Of a stretch of 64,000 bases of DNA, positions 51,836 to 60,240 are shown piece by piece. The notes beneath the pieces are model-generated. The model made no database searches. It saw only the letters and a program-made list of their open reading frames with translations, and was not told the DNA's origin. Position 1 is the stretch's first letter. Every line of letters starts with the position of its first letter. This stretch comes from Pseudomonas akapageensis (lineage in GTDB: Bacteria; Pseudomonadota; Gammaproteobacteria; Pseudomonadales; Pseudomonadaceae), in NCBI RefSeq assembly GCF_011355085.1, contig NZ_VXCP01000013.1:1-64000 (forward strand). The letters run 5' to 3'. A program made the translations under genes and the position numbers.

Positions 51836-52612
51836 TCACCAGTAGTTTTCGACAGCCACCTGGCCTGGACGACGGCTCAGGCTTAGTTGCATGCCCCGCT
51901 GCTTGAGCAACTGCCGCGTGTCATCGATCATTTGCGGGTTTCCGCAAAGCAAGACGCGGGAATGCTCGGGGGTCAGCTCCAGACCTGCGGCTTTTTCAAG
52001 GTCGCCATTGTCGATCAGCTGCGTAATGCGCCCGTGCAAGGCACCTGGATGCTTTTCGCGTGTCACCGTGGGAATGAACTGTAACTTGCCCGCGTAGTCG
52101 CTGAAGTGCTCACGTTCGGTCAAACCGGCAATCAAATCCTGGTATGCCAATTCTCTGGCCTCGCGGACGGAATAAACCAGTTTGATGCACTGGAATTTTT
52201 CCCACACTTCGAAATCCTGCAGGATCGACAGGAACGGCGCGATGCCAGTGCCGGTAGCGAGCAACCATAGATCGCGTCCGTCGCTAAAGCGGTCAAGGGT
52301 CAGGTAGCCGAATGCCTGTCGATCCACCAACAAGCTGTCACCTTCGCGAAGGCGGCTCAACTCACTGGTGAATTCGCCGCCCGGAACGACGATCGAAAAA
52401 AACTCCAGATGCTCGTCAAACGGCGAAGACACCATCGAATAGGCGCGCCACACCACACTGCCATCAGCCTTGGTTACGCCCAGGCGGGCAAACTGCCCGG
52501 CACGGAAGCGAAAACCGGGATCGCGCGTCGTCCGCAGGGTAAACAGGCCGGGAGTCAGAGACTTGACCTCGAGAATGGTCTGGCGGGTGTACTTCAGGGC
52601 ACTGGCTGTCAT
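51836..52612 (-). CDS. fprB: Ferredoxin-NADP reductase (FprB type)
   Basis: A 258-residue FAD protein that shuttles electrons between NADPH and ferredoxin or flavodoxin. FAD contacts RAYSMVSSP (near 52-60) and GGEFTSEL are visible, as well as the NADPH region LLATGTGIAPFLSIL. It ends VAVENYW with terminal Trp. Gene order (mscL-fprB-ppoR-rlmG) matches P. putida FprB rather than the FinR-linked FprA. No finR is adjacent. ATG 52612 is selected over a longer frame. Confidence 0.9.
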   Translation of the reverse strand: MTASALKYTRQTILEVKSLTPGLFTLRTTRDPGFRFRAGQFARLGVTKADGSVVWRAYSMVSSPFDEHLEFFSIVVPGGEFTSELSRLREGDSLLVDRQAFGYLTLDRFSDGRDLWLLATGTGIAPFLSILQDFEVWEKFQCIKLVYSVREARELAYQDLIAGLTEREHFSDYAGKLQFIPTVTREKHPGALHGRITQLIDNGDLEKAAGLELTPEHSRVLLCGNPQMIDDTRQLLKQRGMQLSLSRRPGQVAVENYW

Positions 52613-52832
52613 GGCAGGCTCCATCGAATAGGCAGGAACAGTGTCGCCCAACCTGACCGTGATAAACACCGATGGTTTGTAATGACATGGCCGGTTCAGT
52701 CGGCCTCGTTACGAAAGAAAATGAAAGTGAACATCAACCGAACTAAAATGAACTCACTGCACCACTGCGAACAACATCGTTAACTAACTGTTTAACTTGG
52801 CCAAAACCCACCAAACACTATGACCAGATATT

Positions 52833-52883
52833 ATTGTCAGACAATTTTCTGCCTGACAATTCCCTGACATTTCCCTGACAACC
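52833..52883. repeat. Helically phased CTGACA repeats plus inverted ATTGTC-A-GACAAT
   Basis: A perfect inverted repeat ATTGTCAGACAAT (52833-52845) is followed by three direct CTGACA units starting at 52853, 52864 and 52875. The 11-bp period puts them on one DNA face. The array lies between the fprB and ppoR starts and looks like a binding site for a dimeric regulator. Confidence 0.75.
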
Positions 52884-52934
52884 GTCGACAAAAACAAATT
52901 TATTAGTTATATCCAATCGAGAGTTGTCACCTTC

Positions 52935-52948
52935 TTGATCCAAATCAA
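52935..52948. promoter_or_regulatory. Perfect Anr/FNR box upstream of ppoR
   Basis: TTGAT-CCAA-ATCAA matches TTGATNNNNATCAA exactly. It is centred at 52941.5, about 131 bp before the ppoR ATG. With the -10 candidate TAGAAA at 52968 the centre lies near -39 to -41, the class II activator position. Confidence 0.65.
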
Positions 52949-53072
52949 AAAAACCTTCTCCGATCTGTAGAAATTTCCTACACTGCACCCACTGGCACTA
53001 TTCTCTGCGTTGATGGCACATTGATGTCATTCTTCAGCACTGATCGCGCCATACATCCTGGAGGCGTTGGAA

Positions 53073-53777
53073 ATGGAGTTGTGGAAGGAAGAACAACTTG
53101 ATCAGTTGATGAATGAGGACGACGAAGGGAAAATTCTACTCACCGCCATCACCATGGCGCAGCAACTTGACTTCGAATTTTTATCTTTCGGCATGCGAAC
53201 TCCGGTGGCAACCATGCAACCGAAGATCATTATGCTCAGCAACTACCCAAATGAATGGTCGCAGCGTTACATAAATGAAAACTATGTAACCGTTGACCCT
53301 ACGGTCATGCATTGTCTTTCATCGATGCTGCCGGTTTTGTGGAGCGATAAAGTATTCGAGGAGACTCCCCAATTCTGGGAAGAAGCCCGGTCTCATGGCC
53401 TTCGCTACGGCTGGGGTCTTTCGGCACATGATCACCGTGGCCGGGCCAGCATGCTCAGTGTCAGCAGAAGCCAGGGCGAAGTGAGCATCGGTGAGCTCTA
53501 CGAAAAAGCCGGACAAACCTACTGGCTATGCAACCTGCTGCATACTGTCATTGGCGACAAACCCGTTGAGCCCGAGGAAAAGGCGCGGCAATTGAGCGAT
53601 CGGGAAATCGAAGTGCTGAAATGGTCGGCCGAAGGCAGAAAAGCCCACGAGATCGCCGACATTCTCAACGTCTCCGAACGCACCGTGAACTTCCACGTCA
53701 AAAGTGCAATGGTCAAGCTGAACGCCCCCAACCGGACGAGCGCCGTCATTCAGGCAGCAATAAACGGCCTGTTCTGA
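53073..53777 (+). CDS. ppoR: LuxR-family quorum-sensing solo regulator (PpoR type)
   Basis: A 234-residue AHL receptor without an adjacent luxI in this window. The autoinducer-binding domain has the conserved residues in NEWSQRYINEN (W57, Y61 equivalents), VDPTV (D70, P71), LWSDK (W85) and GWGLSAHD (G113). The C-terminal LuxR HTH is LSDREIEVLKWSAEGRKAHE with the full recognition helix following. Position between fprB and rlmG and these residues match PpoR of P. putida, which binds AHLs. Codon use is AT-richer than neighbours (24 of 60 bases G/C in one line). The start is ATG 53073, with GGAG about 9 nt upstream; TTG 53067 is possible. Confidence 0.9.
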   Translation: MELWKEEQLDQLMNEDDEGKILLTAITMAQQLDFEFLSFGMRTPVATMQPKIIMLSNYPNEWSQRYINENYVTVDPTVMHCLSSMLPVLWSDKVFEETPQFWEEARSHGLRYGWGLSAHDHRGRASMLSVSRSQGEVSIGELYEKAGQTYWLCNLLHTVIGDKPVEPEEKARQLSDREIEVLKWSAEGRKAHEIADILNVSERTVNFHVKSAMVKLNAPNRTSAVIQAAINGLF

Positions 53778-53927
53778 CGCAACGTTCAGCAAAAAAACGT
53801 AGAATCGTTCAGTACCTGCAGCAGCCCACAGCGGCTGCTGCCCCCTCATACGTTATCGTCTGTTCTGCGAGTTCCATCCCTGAGAGACTTGCGTAAAAAA
53901 GAGCCGATCAGCCAGAGCCCTCGCACC

Positions 53928-55052
53928 ATGCCCCTGCTAACCAGTCCGTTCGCCGAACTCGATCTCATCCGCCAGCCTGAACAAGCCAACGAACCGCTGC
54001 AGGCCTTCGATGCCGCCGACGAGTACTTGCTCAAGTGCATCGCCGAACAGCATCTGCCGGCCAGCAGCCGGATCCTGATTCTCAACGACAGCTTTGGCGC
54101 CCTGGCGATCAGCCTGAGTCGACACGTGACCGTGATCAGCAGCAGTGACTCCTACCTGGGCACCCTGGCGCTCGAGAAAAACCTGGTACGCAACGGACAA
54201 GCCTTCGATGCGGTTACCGTGGTACCTGCCAGCGCGCAATGGCAAGGGCTCTTCGACCGAGTGCTGATCCGGGTGCCCAAGACCCTGGCGTTGCTGGAAG
54301 AGCAACTGATCCGCCTGCAAGGTCACCTGGCTGCCGACGCCCAGGTCATTGCCGGAGCGATGATCAAGCATTTGCCACGCGCCGCCGGCGATTTGCTGGA
54401 GAAGTACGTAGGTCCGGTACAGGCTTCCCTGGCCGAGAAAAAGGCCCGTTTGCTGACCGCACGGGTCGAGCCCAGAGCTCTGGCCGTATCGCCCTACCCC
54501 ACGCGCTATCGCCTCGATGCGCCTGCCATCGAACTGCTCAACCATGCCAACGTGTTCTGCCGCGAAGGTCTGGATATCGGCACCCGCGCCTTCCTCCCGC
54601 ATTTGCCGCGCAACCTGGGCAATGCCCGGGTCGCCGACCTTGGCTGCGGCAATGGCGTGCTGGCCATTGCCAGCGCACTGCAGAATCCCCAGGCGCACTA
54701 CACACTTGTCGATGAGTCGTACATGGCCGTGCAGTCAGCGAGCGAGAACTGGCGCGCGGCTCTGGGTGAGCGTGAAGTGACCATCCGTGCCGGCGACGGT
54801 CTGGCCGGCCAGCCAGCGCAGTCGCTGGACGTCGTGCTGTGCAACCCGCCCTTCCACCAGCAGCAAGTGGTGGGCGACTTCCTCGCCTGGCGTATGTTTC
54901 AGCAGGCCCGCGAGGCCCTGGTGGTCGGTGGTGCGTTGTACATCGTCGGCAACCGCCACCTGGGCTACCACAGCAAGCTGGCGCGCCTGTTCCGCGGTGT
55001 CGAACAAGTGGCGGCCACACCCAAGTTCGTGATCCTCAAGGCGCGCAAATAA
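53928..55052 (+). CDS. rlmG: 23S rRNA (guanine1835-N2)-methyltransferase RlmG
   Basis: The 374-residue product has an N-terminal RsmC/RlmG-like domain and a C-terminal SAM-dependent methyltransferase domain with motif I VADLGCGNGVLAIA and the catalytic NPPF motif (VLCNPPFHQQQ). I chose ATG 53928 (MPLLTSPFAELDLI) from family similarity; a TTG at 53889 would add 13 residues. E. coli RlmG has 378 residues. Confidence 0.92.
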   Translation: MPLLTSPFAELDLIRQPEQANEPLQAFDAADEYLLKCIAEQHLPASSRILILNDSFGALAISLSRHVTVISSSDSYLGTLALEKNLVRNGQAFDAVTVVPASAQWQGLFDRVLIRVPKTLALLEEQLIRLQGHLAADAQVIAGAMIKHLPRAAGDLLEKYVGPVQASLAEKKARLLTARVEPRALAVSPYPTRYRLDAPAIELLNHANVFCREGLDIGTRAFLPHLPRNLGNARVADLGCGNGVLAIASALQNPQAHYTLVDESYMAVQSASENWRAALGEREVTIRAGDGLAGQPAQSLDVVLCNPPFHQQQVVGDFLAWRMFQQAREALVVGGALYIVGNRHLGYHSKLARLFRGVEQVAATPKFVILKARK

Positions 55053-55074
55053 AAAGGCCCTCCGAAGAGGGCTA
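55050..55074 (-). terminator. Intrinsic terminator of the cio operon
   Basis: A perfect 6-bp stem GCCCTC/GAGGGC with a CGAA loop (TTCG on the minus strand) is followed on the minus strand by CTTTTTA. It lies about 45 bp past the DUF2474 stop and just after the rlmG stop, so it could also end rlmG weakly. Confidence 0.75.
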
Positions 55075-55118
55075 TGAAACCGCCGCCAGGCAGCGGGATG
55101 GGATTGGGCAGGCAGGGC

Positions 55119-55286
55119 TTAGTGGGTACTGAGCCCTGCCGCATTCATGAACATGCGCATCAGCCCGGCGACGATCGCCAGGGCCGCGACACTTCCGCAC
55201 CAGATCAGCACCAGCCAGCCCAGGCGTTGCCATAGTGGCTTCTTTTCTTCCTGGGAATGTGGCTCGAAACCTTGCTTGCCTGTCAT
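55119..55286 (-). CDS. DUF2474 family small subunit of the cio oxidase
   Basis: A 55-residue protein with one membrane helix (about 24-45, LGWLVLIWCGSVAALAIVAG). DUF2474 proteins are CydX-like partners of bd-type oxidases. It starts 22 nt after the cioB stop with GGAGATTCCGGAA upstream. The role as a stabilising third subunit is an inference from position. Confidence 0.85.
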   Translation of the reverse strand: MTGKQGFEPHSQEEKKPLWQRLGWLVLIWCGSVAALAIVAGLMRMFMNAAGLSTH

Positions 55287-55308
55287 TTCCGGAATCTCCT
55301 GCGTTCTG

Positions 55309-56316
55309 CTAGTGATAACCGTCTTCATGGGTCACCTTGCCGCGGAACACGTAGTAGCTCCAGAACGTGTAACCCAGGATGAATGGAATGATGAACAAGG
55401 TGCCCACCAGCATGAAACCCTGGCTTTGCGGCGGTGCCGCTGCATCCCAGATCGAGATCGAGGGTGGCACGATATTCGGCCACAGGCTGATGCCCAGACC
55501 GCTGTAGCCCAGGAAGATCAGCACCAGCGTCAGCAGGAATGGCGTGTAGTGGGCATTGCGGGCCACGGCGCGCAACAGGCCATAAAGCGTCACCAACACC
55601 AGGATCGGCACGGGCAGGAACCAGAACAGGTTCGGCAGGCTGAACCAGCGCTCGGCGATTTCAGGATGGGCCAGCGGCGTCCAGAGGCTGACGATACCGG
55701 TAACCGCCAACAGCACCAGTGCCAGCGGGCGGGCCAGGTCGTGCATCTGCCGTTGCAGCTTGCCTTCGGTTTTCATGATCAGCCAGGTGCAGCCGAGCAG
55801 CGCATAGGCGACAATCAACGCGGCGCCACAGAACAGGCTGAACGGTGTCAGCCAATCCATCGAACCGCCGGCATAGGTACGGTTGACCACCGGCAGGCCG
55901 TCGATGAAGGCACCCAGCGCCACCCCCTGGAAGAAGGTCGCGGTCAGCGAGCCGCCAATGAATGCCTTGTCCCAGATGTGCCGTTTGTTTTCTCGGGCCT
56001 TGAAGCGAAACTCGAAGGCCACACCACGGAAAATAAGCCCGATCAACATCAGGATCAGCGGCAGGTACAACGCCGACAGCACCACCGAGTAGGCTAGCGG
56101 GAACGCGCCGAACAACGCTGCGCCCCCCAGCACCAGCCAGGTCTCGTTGCCGTCCCAGACCGGCGCGACGGTGTTCATCATGACGTCGCGGTCGCTGTCA
56201 CCCTTGATGAAGGGGAAGAGAATGCCAATCCCCAGGTCAAAACCATCCATGACCACGTACATCATGATCCCGAAAATAATGATGATGGCCCAGATCAGCG
56301 GAAGATCGATACCCAT
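55309..56316 (-). CDS. cioB: Cyanide-insensitive oxidase subunit II (CioB)
   Basis: A 335-residue membrane protein of the CydB family with about eight helices. It starts MGIDLPLIWAIIIIFGIMMYVVMDGFDLG, shown in parts (MGIDLPLIWAIIIIFG; VMDGFDLG), the typical CydB opening. It pairs with CioA to form the quinol oxidase. It starts 3 nt after the cioA stop. Confidence 0.93.
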   Translation of the reverse strand: MGIDLPLIWAIIIIFGIMMYVVMDGFDLGIGILFPFIKGDSDRDVMMNTVAPVWDGNETWLVLGGAALFGAFPLAYSVVLSALYLPLILMLIGLIFRGVAFEFRFKARENKRHIWDKAFIGGSLTATFFQGVALGAFIDGLPVVNRTYAGGSMDWLTPFSLFCGAALIVAYALLGCTWLIMKTEGKLQRQMHDLARPLALVLLAVTGIVSLWTPLAHPEIAERWFSLPNLFWFLPVPILVLVTLYGLLRAVARNAHYTPFLLTLVLIFLGYSGLGISLWPNIVPPSISIWDAAAPPQSQGFMLVGTLFIIPFILGYTFWSYYVFRGKVTHEDGYH

Positions 56317-56319
56317 GAC

Positions 56320-57759
56320 TCAGTTCCCCTTGCTCAAGCTTTCGCTGTGGCCGTTTCCGTTGTCCTCATCGGCAGCCGAAAGCGGACGTGCTGGCGTACG
56401 TTGCTTGCCAGGGCCTCCCGGGTTGGTCTCCTTGCCTTCGTTAGTTTTCGGCCCCTTGCGCACCAGGCGCATCATATAGCCGAGGCCAACACCGAACAGC
56501 GAGAAATAGACCACCACGAACAACGCGAGGGTCAGGCTCATCTGCGCAAAACTGTGCCCGGACGACGCCTCGGAAGTGCGCATCAGGCCATAGACCACCC
56601 ATGGCTGACGGCCGATTTCAGTGGTGAACCAGCCCGCCAGGATCGCGATCAGGCCAGACGGCCCCATCCACAGGACCAGGTGCAGGAACGGACGCGACTG
56701 GTACAAGGTGCCGCGCTTGCGCAGCCACAGGCTCCAGAGGCCGGTCAGGATCATCAGCATGCCCAGGCCGACCATGATCCGGAACGACCAGAAAACGATG
56801 GTCGAATTCGGGCGATCTTCAGGTGGGAACTCCTTGAGCGCCGGGACTTGCTTGTCCAGGGTGTGGGTCAGGATGATGCTGCCCAGGTAAGGAATTTCCA
56901 CGGCAAAACGGGTCTTTTCGGCTTTCATGTCCGGCCAGCCGAAGAGGATCAATGGCGTTGGCTCATTGCCGACGTTTCCCCAGTGGCCTTCGATTGCAGC
57001 GATTTTCGCCGGTTGATGCTTGAGCGTGTTGAGGCCGTGGAAGTCACCGATCACCGCCTGCACCGGCGCAACGATCAGCGCCATCCACATGGCCATCGAG
57101 AGCATCTTGCGAATCGCCGGGTTATCCCGGCCGCGCAGCAGATGCCAGGCCGCCGAGGCGCCGACGAAGAACGCCGTGGCAACGAAGGCAGCCGTGGCCA
57201 TGTGCATCAGGCGATAGGGGAAGGATGGGTTGAAGATCACCGCGATCCAATCCACCGGGATCACCTGGCCATTGACGATTTCGTAGCCCTGTGGAGTCTG
57301 CATCCAGCTGTTGGAGGCCAGGATCCAGAAGGTCGAGACCAGGGTGCCGATGGCGACCATGACCGTGGCGAAGAAGTGCAGGCCACGCCCAACGCGGTTC
57401 CAGCCGAACAACATGACACCGAGAAAACCCGCTTCGAGGAAGAACGCCGTGAGTACTTCATAGGTGAGCAAGGGCCCGGTGACAGAGCCGGCAAAGTCGG
57501 AGAACTTGCTCCAGTTGGTCCCGAACTGGTAGGCCATGACCAGCCCCGAGACGACTCCCATGCCGAAGTTGACCGCGAAGACCTTCGACCAGAAATGATA
57601 AAGGTCGCGGTAAACATCCTGCTTCGATTTCAGCCACAAGCCCTCGAGCACCGCCAGGTAGCTCGCAAGGCCAATGGTGATGGCCGGGAACAGGATGTGA
57701 AAGGAAATGGTGAACGCAAACTGGATTCGGGCGAGATCAATGGCCTCTAAACCGAACAT
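56320..57759 (-). CDS. cioA: Cyanide-insensitive terminal oxidase subunit I (CioA)
   Basis: A 479-residue quinol oxidase subunit of the bd family. The heme ligand His is in FTISFHILFPAIT (near 19) and a second in HWGNVGNEP-type region. The Q-loop is short, as in CIO rather than E. coli CydA, and the C-terminus is hydrophilic. Cio in P. aeruginosa lacks heme d-type spectrum and resists cyanide. ATG 57759 starts MFGLEAIDLARIQF. A perfect Anr box lies 155 bp upstream. Confidence 0.93.
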   Translation of the reverse strand: MFGLEAIDLARIQFAFTISFHILFPAITIGLASYLAVLEGLWLKSKQDVYRDLYHFWSKVFAVNFGMGVVSGLVMAYQFGTNWSKFSDFAGSVTGPLLTYEVLTAFFLEAGFLGVMLFGWNRVGRGLHFFATVMVAIGTLVSTFWILASNSWMQTPQGYEIVNGQVIPVDWIAVIFNPSFPYRLMHMATAAFVATAFFVGASAAWHLLRGRDNPAIRKMLSMAMWMALIVAPVQAVIGDFHGLNTLKHQPAKIAAIEGHWGNVGNEPTPLILFGWPDMKAEKTRFAVEIPYLGSIILTHTLDKQVPALKEFPPEDRPNSTIVFWSFRIMVGLGMLMILTGLWSLWLRKRGTLYQSRPFLHLVLWMGPSGLIAILAGWFTTEIGRQPWVVYGLMRTSEASSGHSFAQMSLTLALFVVVYFSLFGVGLGYMMRLVRKGPKTNEGKETNPGGPGKQRTPARPLSAADEDNGNGHSESLSKGN

Positions 57760-57913
57760 ATGACTTCCTCTATCAGGTGAACCGGCTACAGGCCCCGGGC
57801 CTGCGCCAACTGCCCCCACACACATGGAGCGTGTCGTTTTGAATTTGTAATTGGAACTACAAGTCGCAGGGATTCTGGCCAGATGGCCGTCACATCAACC
57901 CTGTGCAGAAGTG

Positions 57914-57927
57914 TTGATATGGATCAA
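57914..57927 (-). promoter_or_regulatory. Perfect Anr/FNR box upstream of cioA
   Basis: TTGAT-ATGG-ATCAA is a perfect match to TTGATNNNNATCAA, 155 bp upstream of the cioA ATG. In P. aeruginosa, Anr represses cioAB under low oxygen, so the site probably has the same role here. Confidence 0.75.
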
Positions 57928-58070
57928 GGATCGTTGAAAGAGTAGTCCCAATCAGCCTGGACGACTGTGTGGTCTATTGCCGCGTGACCGGTTGCCTCAC
58001 CCCCTTTACCGAGTAACGATTCAGTGCGCTGACCGCACATCGTCGCCCGGCGCGGCAACCCTCTGTTACA

Positions 58071-58239
58071 AACTGGTGGCCTGTGTGGTTAATTCTGTTA
58101 GTCAATTTCGGCGCCTGAAGCTCCGATACTGCGTTGCCACTCCTCGCCATAGCCCTGCTATGACTCGTCGCGGCGCCTTGTCTCGGAACTTCAGGCATCC
58201 GAACTTGAGCTAACGAATTAACCGTACAGGCCACTAGTG
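58071..58239. repeat. Nested imperfect palindrome (MITE-like element)
   Basis: Three nested sets of inverted arms. Outer: GTGGCCTGT..GGTTAATTC..GTTAG at 58071-58101 against its complement at 58210-58239. Middle: GCCTGAAGCTCCGA at 58113 against CTTCAGGC near 58189. Core: CATAG-CCCTG-CTATG at about 58148-58162. The element could fold into one long hairpin or cruciform. Confidence 0.8.
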
Positions 58240-58278
58240 ATAATCTCGCCGCCTCACTCGCCGAGGCCATGACTGCCA

Positions 58279-59514
58279 ATGTCCAGCACACCACCTCTGC
58301 TGCTGCGTCAGCATCGTCCTTTCATTGCCTTCTGGCTGGCTCGGGTGTTCACCGCCAGCGGCTTCCAGATGCTGACCGTTGCCATTGGCTGGCACCTTTA
58401 TCAGCTCACCGGCAGCGTGCTCGACCTCGGCCTGGTCGGGCTGGTGGAGTTCGCCCCACGGGTACTGTTCATGCTGCATACAGGGCATGTGGCCGACCGC
58501 TACGACCGTCGCCGCGTCGCTGCGCTGTGCCAGACCGCTCAAGCCCTGATTGCGCTGGCGCTGGTGGTGGGCAGCAGCACCGACAGCGTCAGCCGCGAGA
58601 TGATCTTTGTCCTGGCCTTCCTGCTCGGCGGTACACGATCCTTTGAAATGCCGGCCACTCAAGCGCTACTGCCGAGCATCGTGCCTGTGACCCTGTTCCC
58701 CCGGGCCGTAGCGGCGTCGGCATCGGCGATGCAGGCGGCAACCATCGTCGCGCCGGCCATGGGCGGTCTGCTTTACGCCTTTGGCAGTGTCTGGGTGTAT
58801 GGGCCGACCGTGATCCTGTACGTGCTCGCCTGCAGCCTGATGCTCAGCCTGCCGGCCCGGCAGACAGCACTGAACAAGGGCCGCGCCACGCTGGACTCAT
58901 TGCTGGCCGGGATCCGCTTTATCCGCAGCCGCCCGGATATTCTCGGGGCGATCTCTCTGGACCTTTTCGCGGTGCTATTGGGTGGGGCCACGGCCCTGTT
59001 GCCTGTGTTTGCCAAGGACATTCTTCTCACCGGCCCCTGGGGGCTTGGCCTGCTGCGCTCGGCACCCGCGGTCGGGGCCCTGCTGATGTCATTCTGGCTG
59101 GCGCGCTTCCCGGTGGAGCGCCAGGTCGGGCGAACCATGTTCACGGCGGTCGGGGTGTTCGGGGTCGCAACCATCGCCTTCGGCCTGTCGACTTCGTTCT
59201 GGTTCTCGCTGGCGGTATTGGCCGTGCTGGGGGCGGCCGACATGATCAGCATGGTGATTCGCGGGGCCTTCGTGCAGTTGGAAACGCCGGATGAAATGCG
59301 CGGGCGGGTCAGTGCGGTGAACGGGTTGTTCATTGGCGCTTCGAACCAGCTCGGGGAATTCGAGTCGGGGCTCACGGCCCATTGGTTCGGGACGGTGCCG
59401 GCGGTGGTGCTCGGCGGGGTTGGGACGTTGGCGGTGACGGGGGTGTGGGTAAAGTTGTTTCCGACGTTGGCCGGAAGGGATCATATGCATTCAGGGGATG
59501 CGCGCAAACCGTGA
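58279..59514 (+). CDS. MFS transporter (EntS-like, MFS_3)
   Basis: A 411-residue inner-membrane protein with about 12 helices. It starts MSSTPPLLLRQHRPFIAFWLARVFTASGF (shown: QHRPFIAFWLARVFTASG). The loop GHVADRYDRRRVAAL matches the major facilitator signature between helices 2 and 3. The EntS/enterobactin-exporter group is closest by layout, but the substrate is unknown. It is followed by an inverted repeat. Confidence 0.85.
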   Translation: MSSTPPLLLRQHRPFIAFWLARVFTASGFQMLTVAIGWHLYQLTGSVLDLGLVGLVEFAPRVLFMLHTGHVADRYDRRRVAALCQTAQALIALALVVGSSTDSVSREMIFVLAFLLGGTRSFEMPATQALLPSIVPVTLFPRAVAASASAMQAATIVAPAMGGLLYAFGSVWVYGPTVILYVLACSLMLSLPARQTALNKGRATLDSLLAGIRFIRSRPDILGAISLDLFAVLLGGATALLPVFAKDILLTGPWGLGLLRSAPAVGALLMSFWLARFPVERQVGRTMFTAVGVFGVATIAFGLSTSFWFSLAVLAVLGAADMISMVIRGAFVQLETPDEMRGRVSAVNGLFIGASNQLGEFESGLTAHWFGTVPAVVLGGVGTLAVTGVWVKLFPTLAGRDHMHSGDARKP

Positions 59515-59532
59515 TTGCGACCGTTTCACGGT

Positions 59533-59609
59533 CGAGCGCAGCCTGCGGCAGCGGCTACATCGAACGTGCAATGCCGCCCCCTTGTAGCCGCTGCCGCAGG
59601 CTGCGCTCG
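59533..59609. repeat. Long inverted repeat (GCTGCCGCAGGC-type REP pair), reverse order
   Basis: Two perfect 27-bp arms (59533-59559 and 59583-59609), with the same sequence as at 35167-35267 but in the opposite order, surround a 23-bp spacer. They lie between two convergent genes. Confidence 0.9.
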
Positions 59610-59634
59610 GCCGCAAAGCGACCGCAGATTTTTA

Positions 59635-60186
59635 TCAGACTTGCAGATCTTTCTCCAATTCCACTCGCTTGCCCTTGCCCGCCAACTGCTCGACCAGCGT
59701 CAAGGCAAACTCAAGCGCTCCACCCGAGCCCTTCGCCGTAATACAGTTGCCATCGACCACCACCGGCTGGTCGACAAAACTGCATCCCGTCAGATGATGG
59801 CTGACAGAAGGATCACAGGTCATGCGTCGCCCCTTCAGGATCCCGAAAGCCTGCAGCCCAAACACGGGGGACTCGGCGATGGCGGCAAACAGCTTCCCGG
59901 CCTTGGCCTGTTGCTGCATCCGCTGCAGCAATGGCTGATGCGCCCCCAGATGGCTGGCACCCGGCATGCCACCCGGCAACACGATCAGATCAAACTCCTG
60001 CGCCAGTACATCGACCACCATCGCATCGGCGGTCAGCCGCGTTCCGCGTGCGCAGGTGAGCATCCGCCGTCCTTCGATACTGGCAACCAGCACTTCTATC
60101 CCGGCCCGACGCAGTACATCGATCAGGGTCACGCTCTGCAGATCGTCGATTCCGTTGGCAACGGCAATCATGGCTCGTTGACTCAT
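59635..60186 (-). CDS. DJ-1/PfpI family protein with replaced nucleophile
   Basis: The 183-residue product has the DJ-1/YajL fold: VLPGGMPGASHL (oxyanion loop) and the nucleophile elbow, which reads FAAIAESPVFGLQ instead of the usual AAICAAPxxL. The elbow Cys is Ala (codon GCC), so glyoxalase or protease activity through a thiolate is unlikely. It is divergent from the NCS2 gene. Confidence 0.85.
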   Translation of the reverse strand: MSQRAMIAVANGIDDLQSVTLIDVLRRAGIEVLVASIEGRRMLTCARGTRLTADAMVVDVLAQEFDLIVLPGGMPGASHLGAHQPLLQRMQQQAKAGKLFAAIAESPVFGLQAFGILKGRRMTCDPSVSHHLTGCSFVDQPVVVDGNCITAKGSGGALEFALTLVEQLAGKGKRVELEKDLQV

Positions 60187-60221
60187 GGGCTTACTCCAGT
60201 GGGCTATCTGTAAAGCTTAGT

Positions 60222-60231
60222 TGAACGTTCA
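60222..60231. promoter_or_regulatory. Palindrome TGAACGTTCA
   Basis: A perfect 10-bp palindrome between the divergent DJ-1-like and purine permease genes, upstream of the promoter at 60241-60269. It could be an operator for either gene. The binding factor is unknown. Confidence 0.4.
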
Positions 60232-60240
60232 GCGCATAAA

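Larger units (their letters stand above)
52613..53072. other. 460-bp intergenic region between divergent fprB and ppoR
   Basis: I see no gene. It is AT-rich and holds the regulatory signals listed separately: an inverted repeat (52833-52845), three CTGACA direct repeats (52853-52883) and an Anr/FNR box (52935-52948). Candidate promoter elements TAGAAA (52968-52973) or TACACT (52978-52983) could serve ppoR. Confidence 0.65.
57760..58278. other. 519-bp intergenic region between cioA and the MFS gene
   Basis: No gene is supported. It contains the cioA promoter region with a perfect Anr box (57914-57927) and the nested palindrome described separately (58071-58239). Confidence 0.6.

Noticed and set aside
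58071..58239. Integron attC site
   Set aside because: Nested arms recall an attC, but the conserved end motifs and an integrase are missing.
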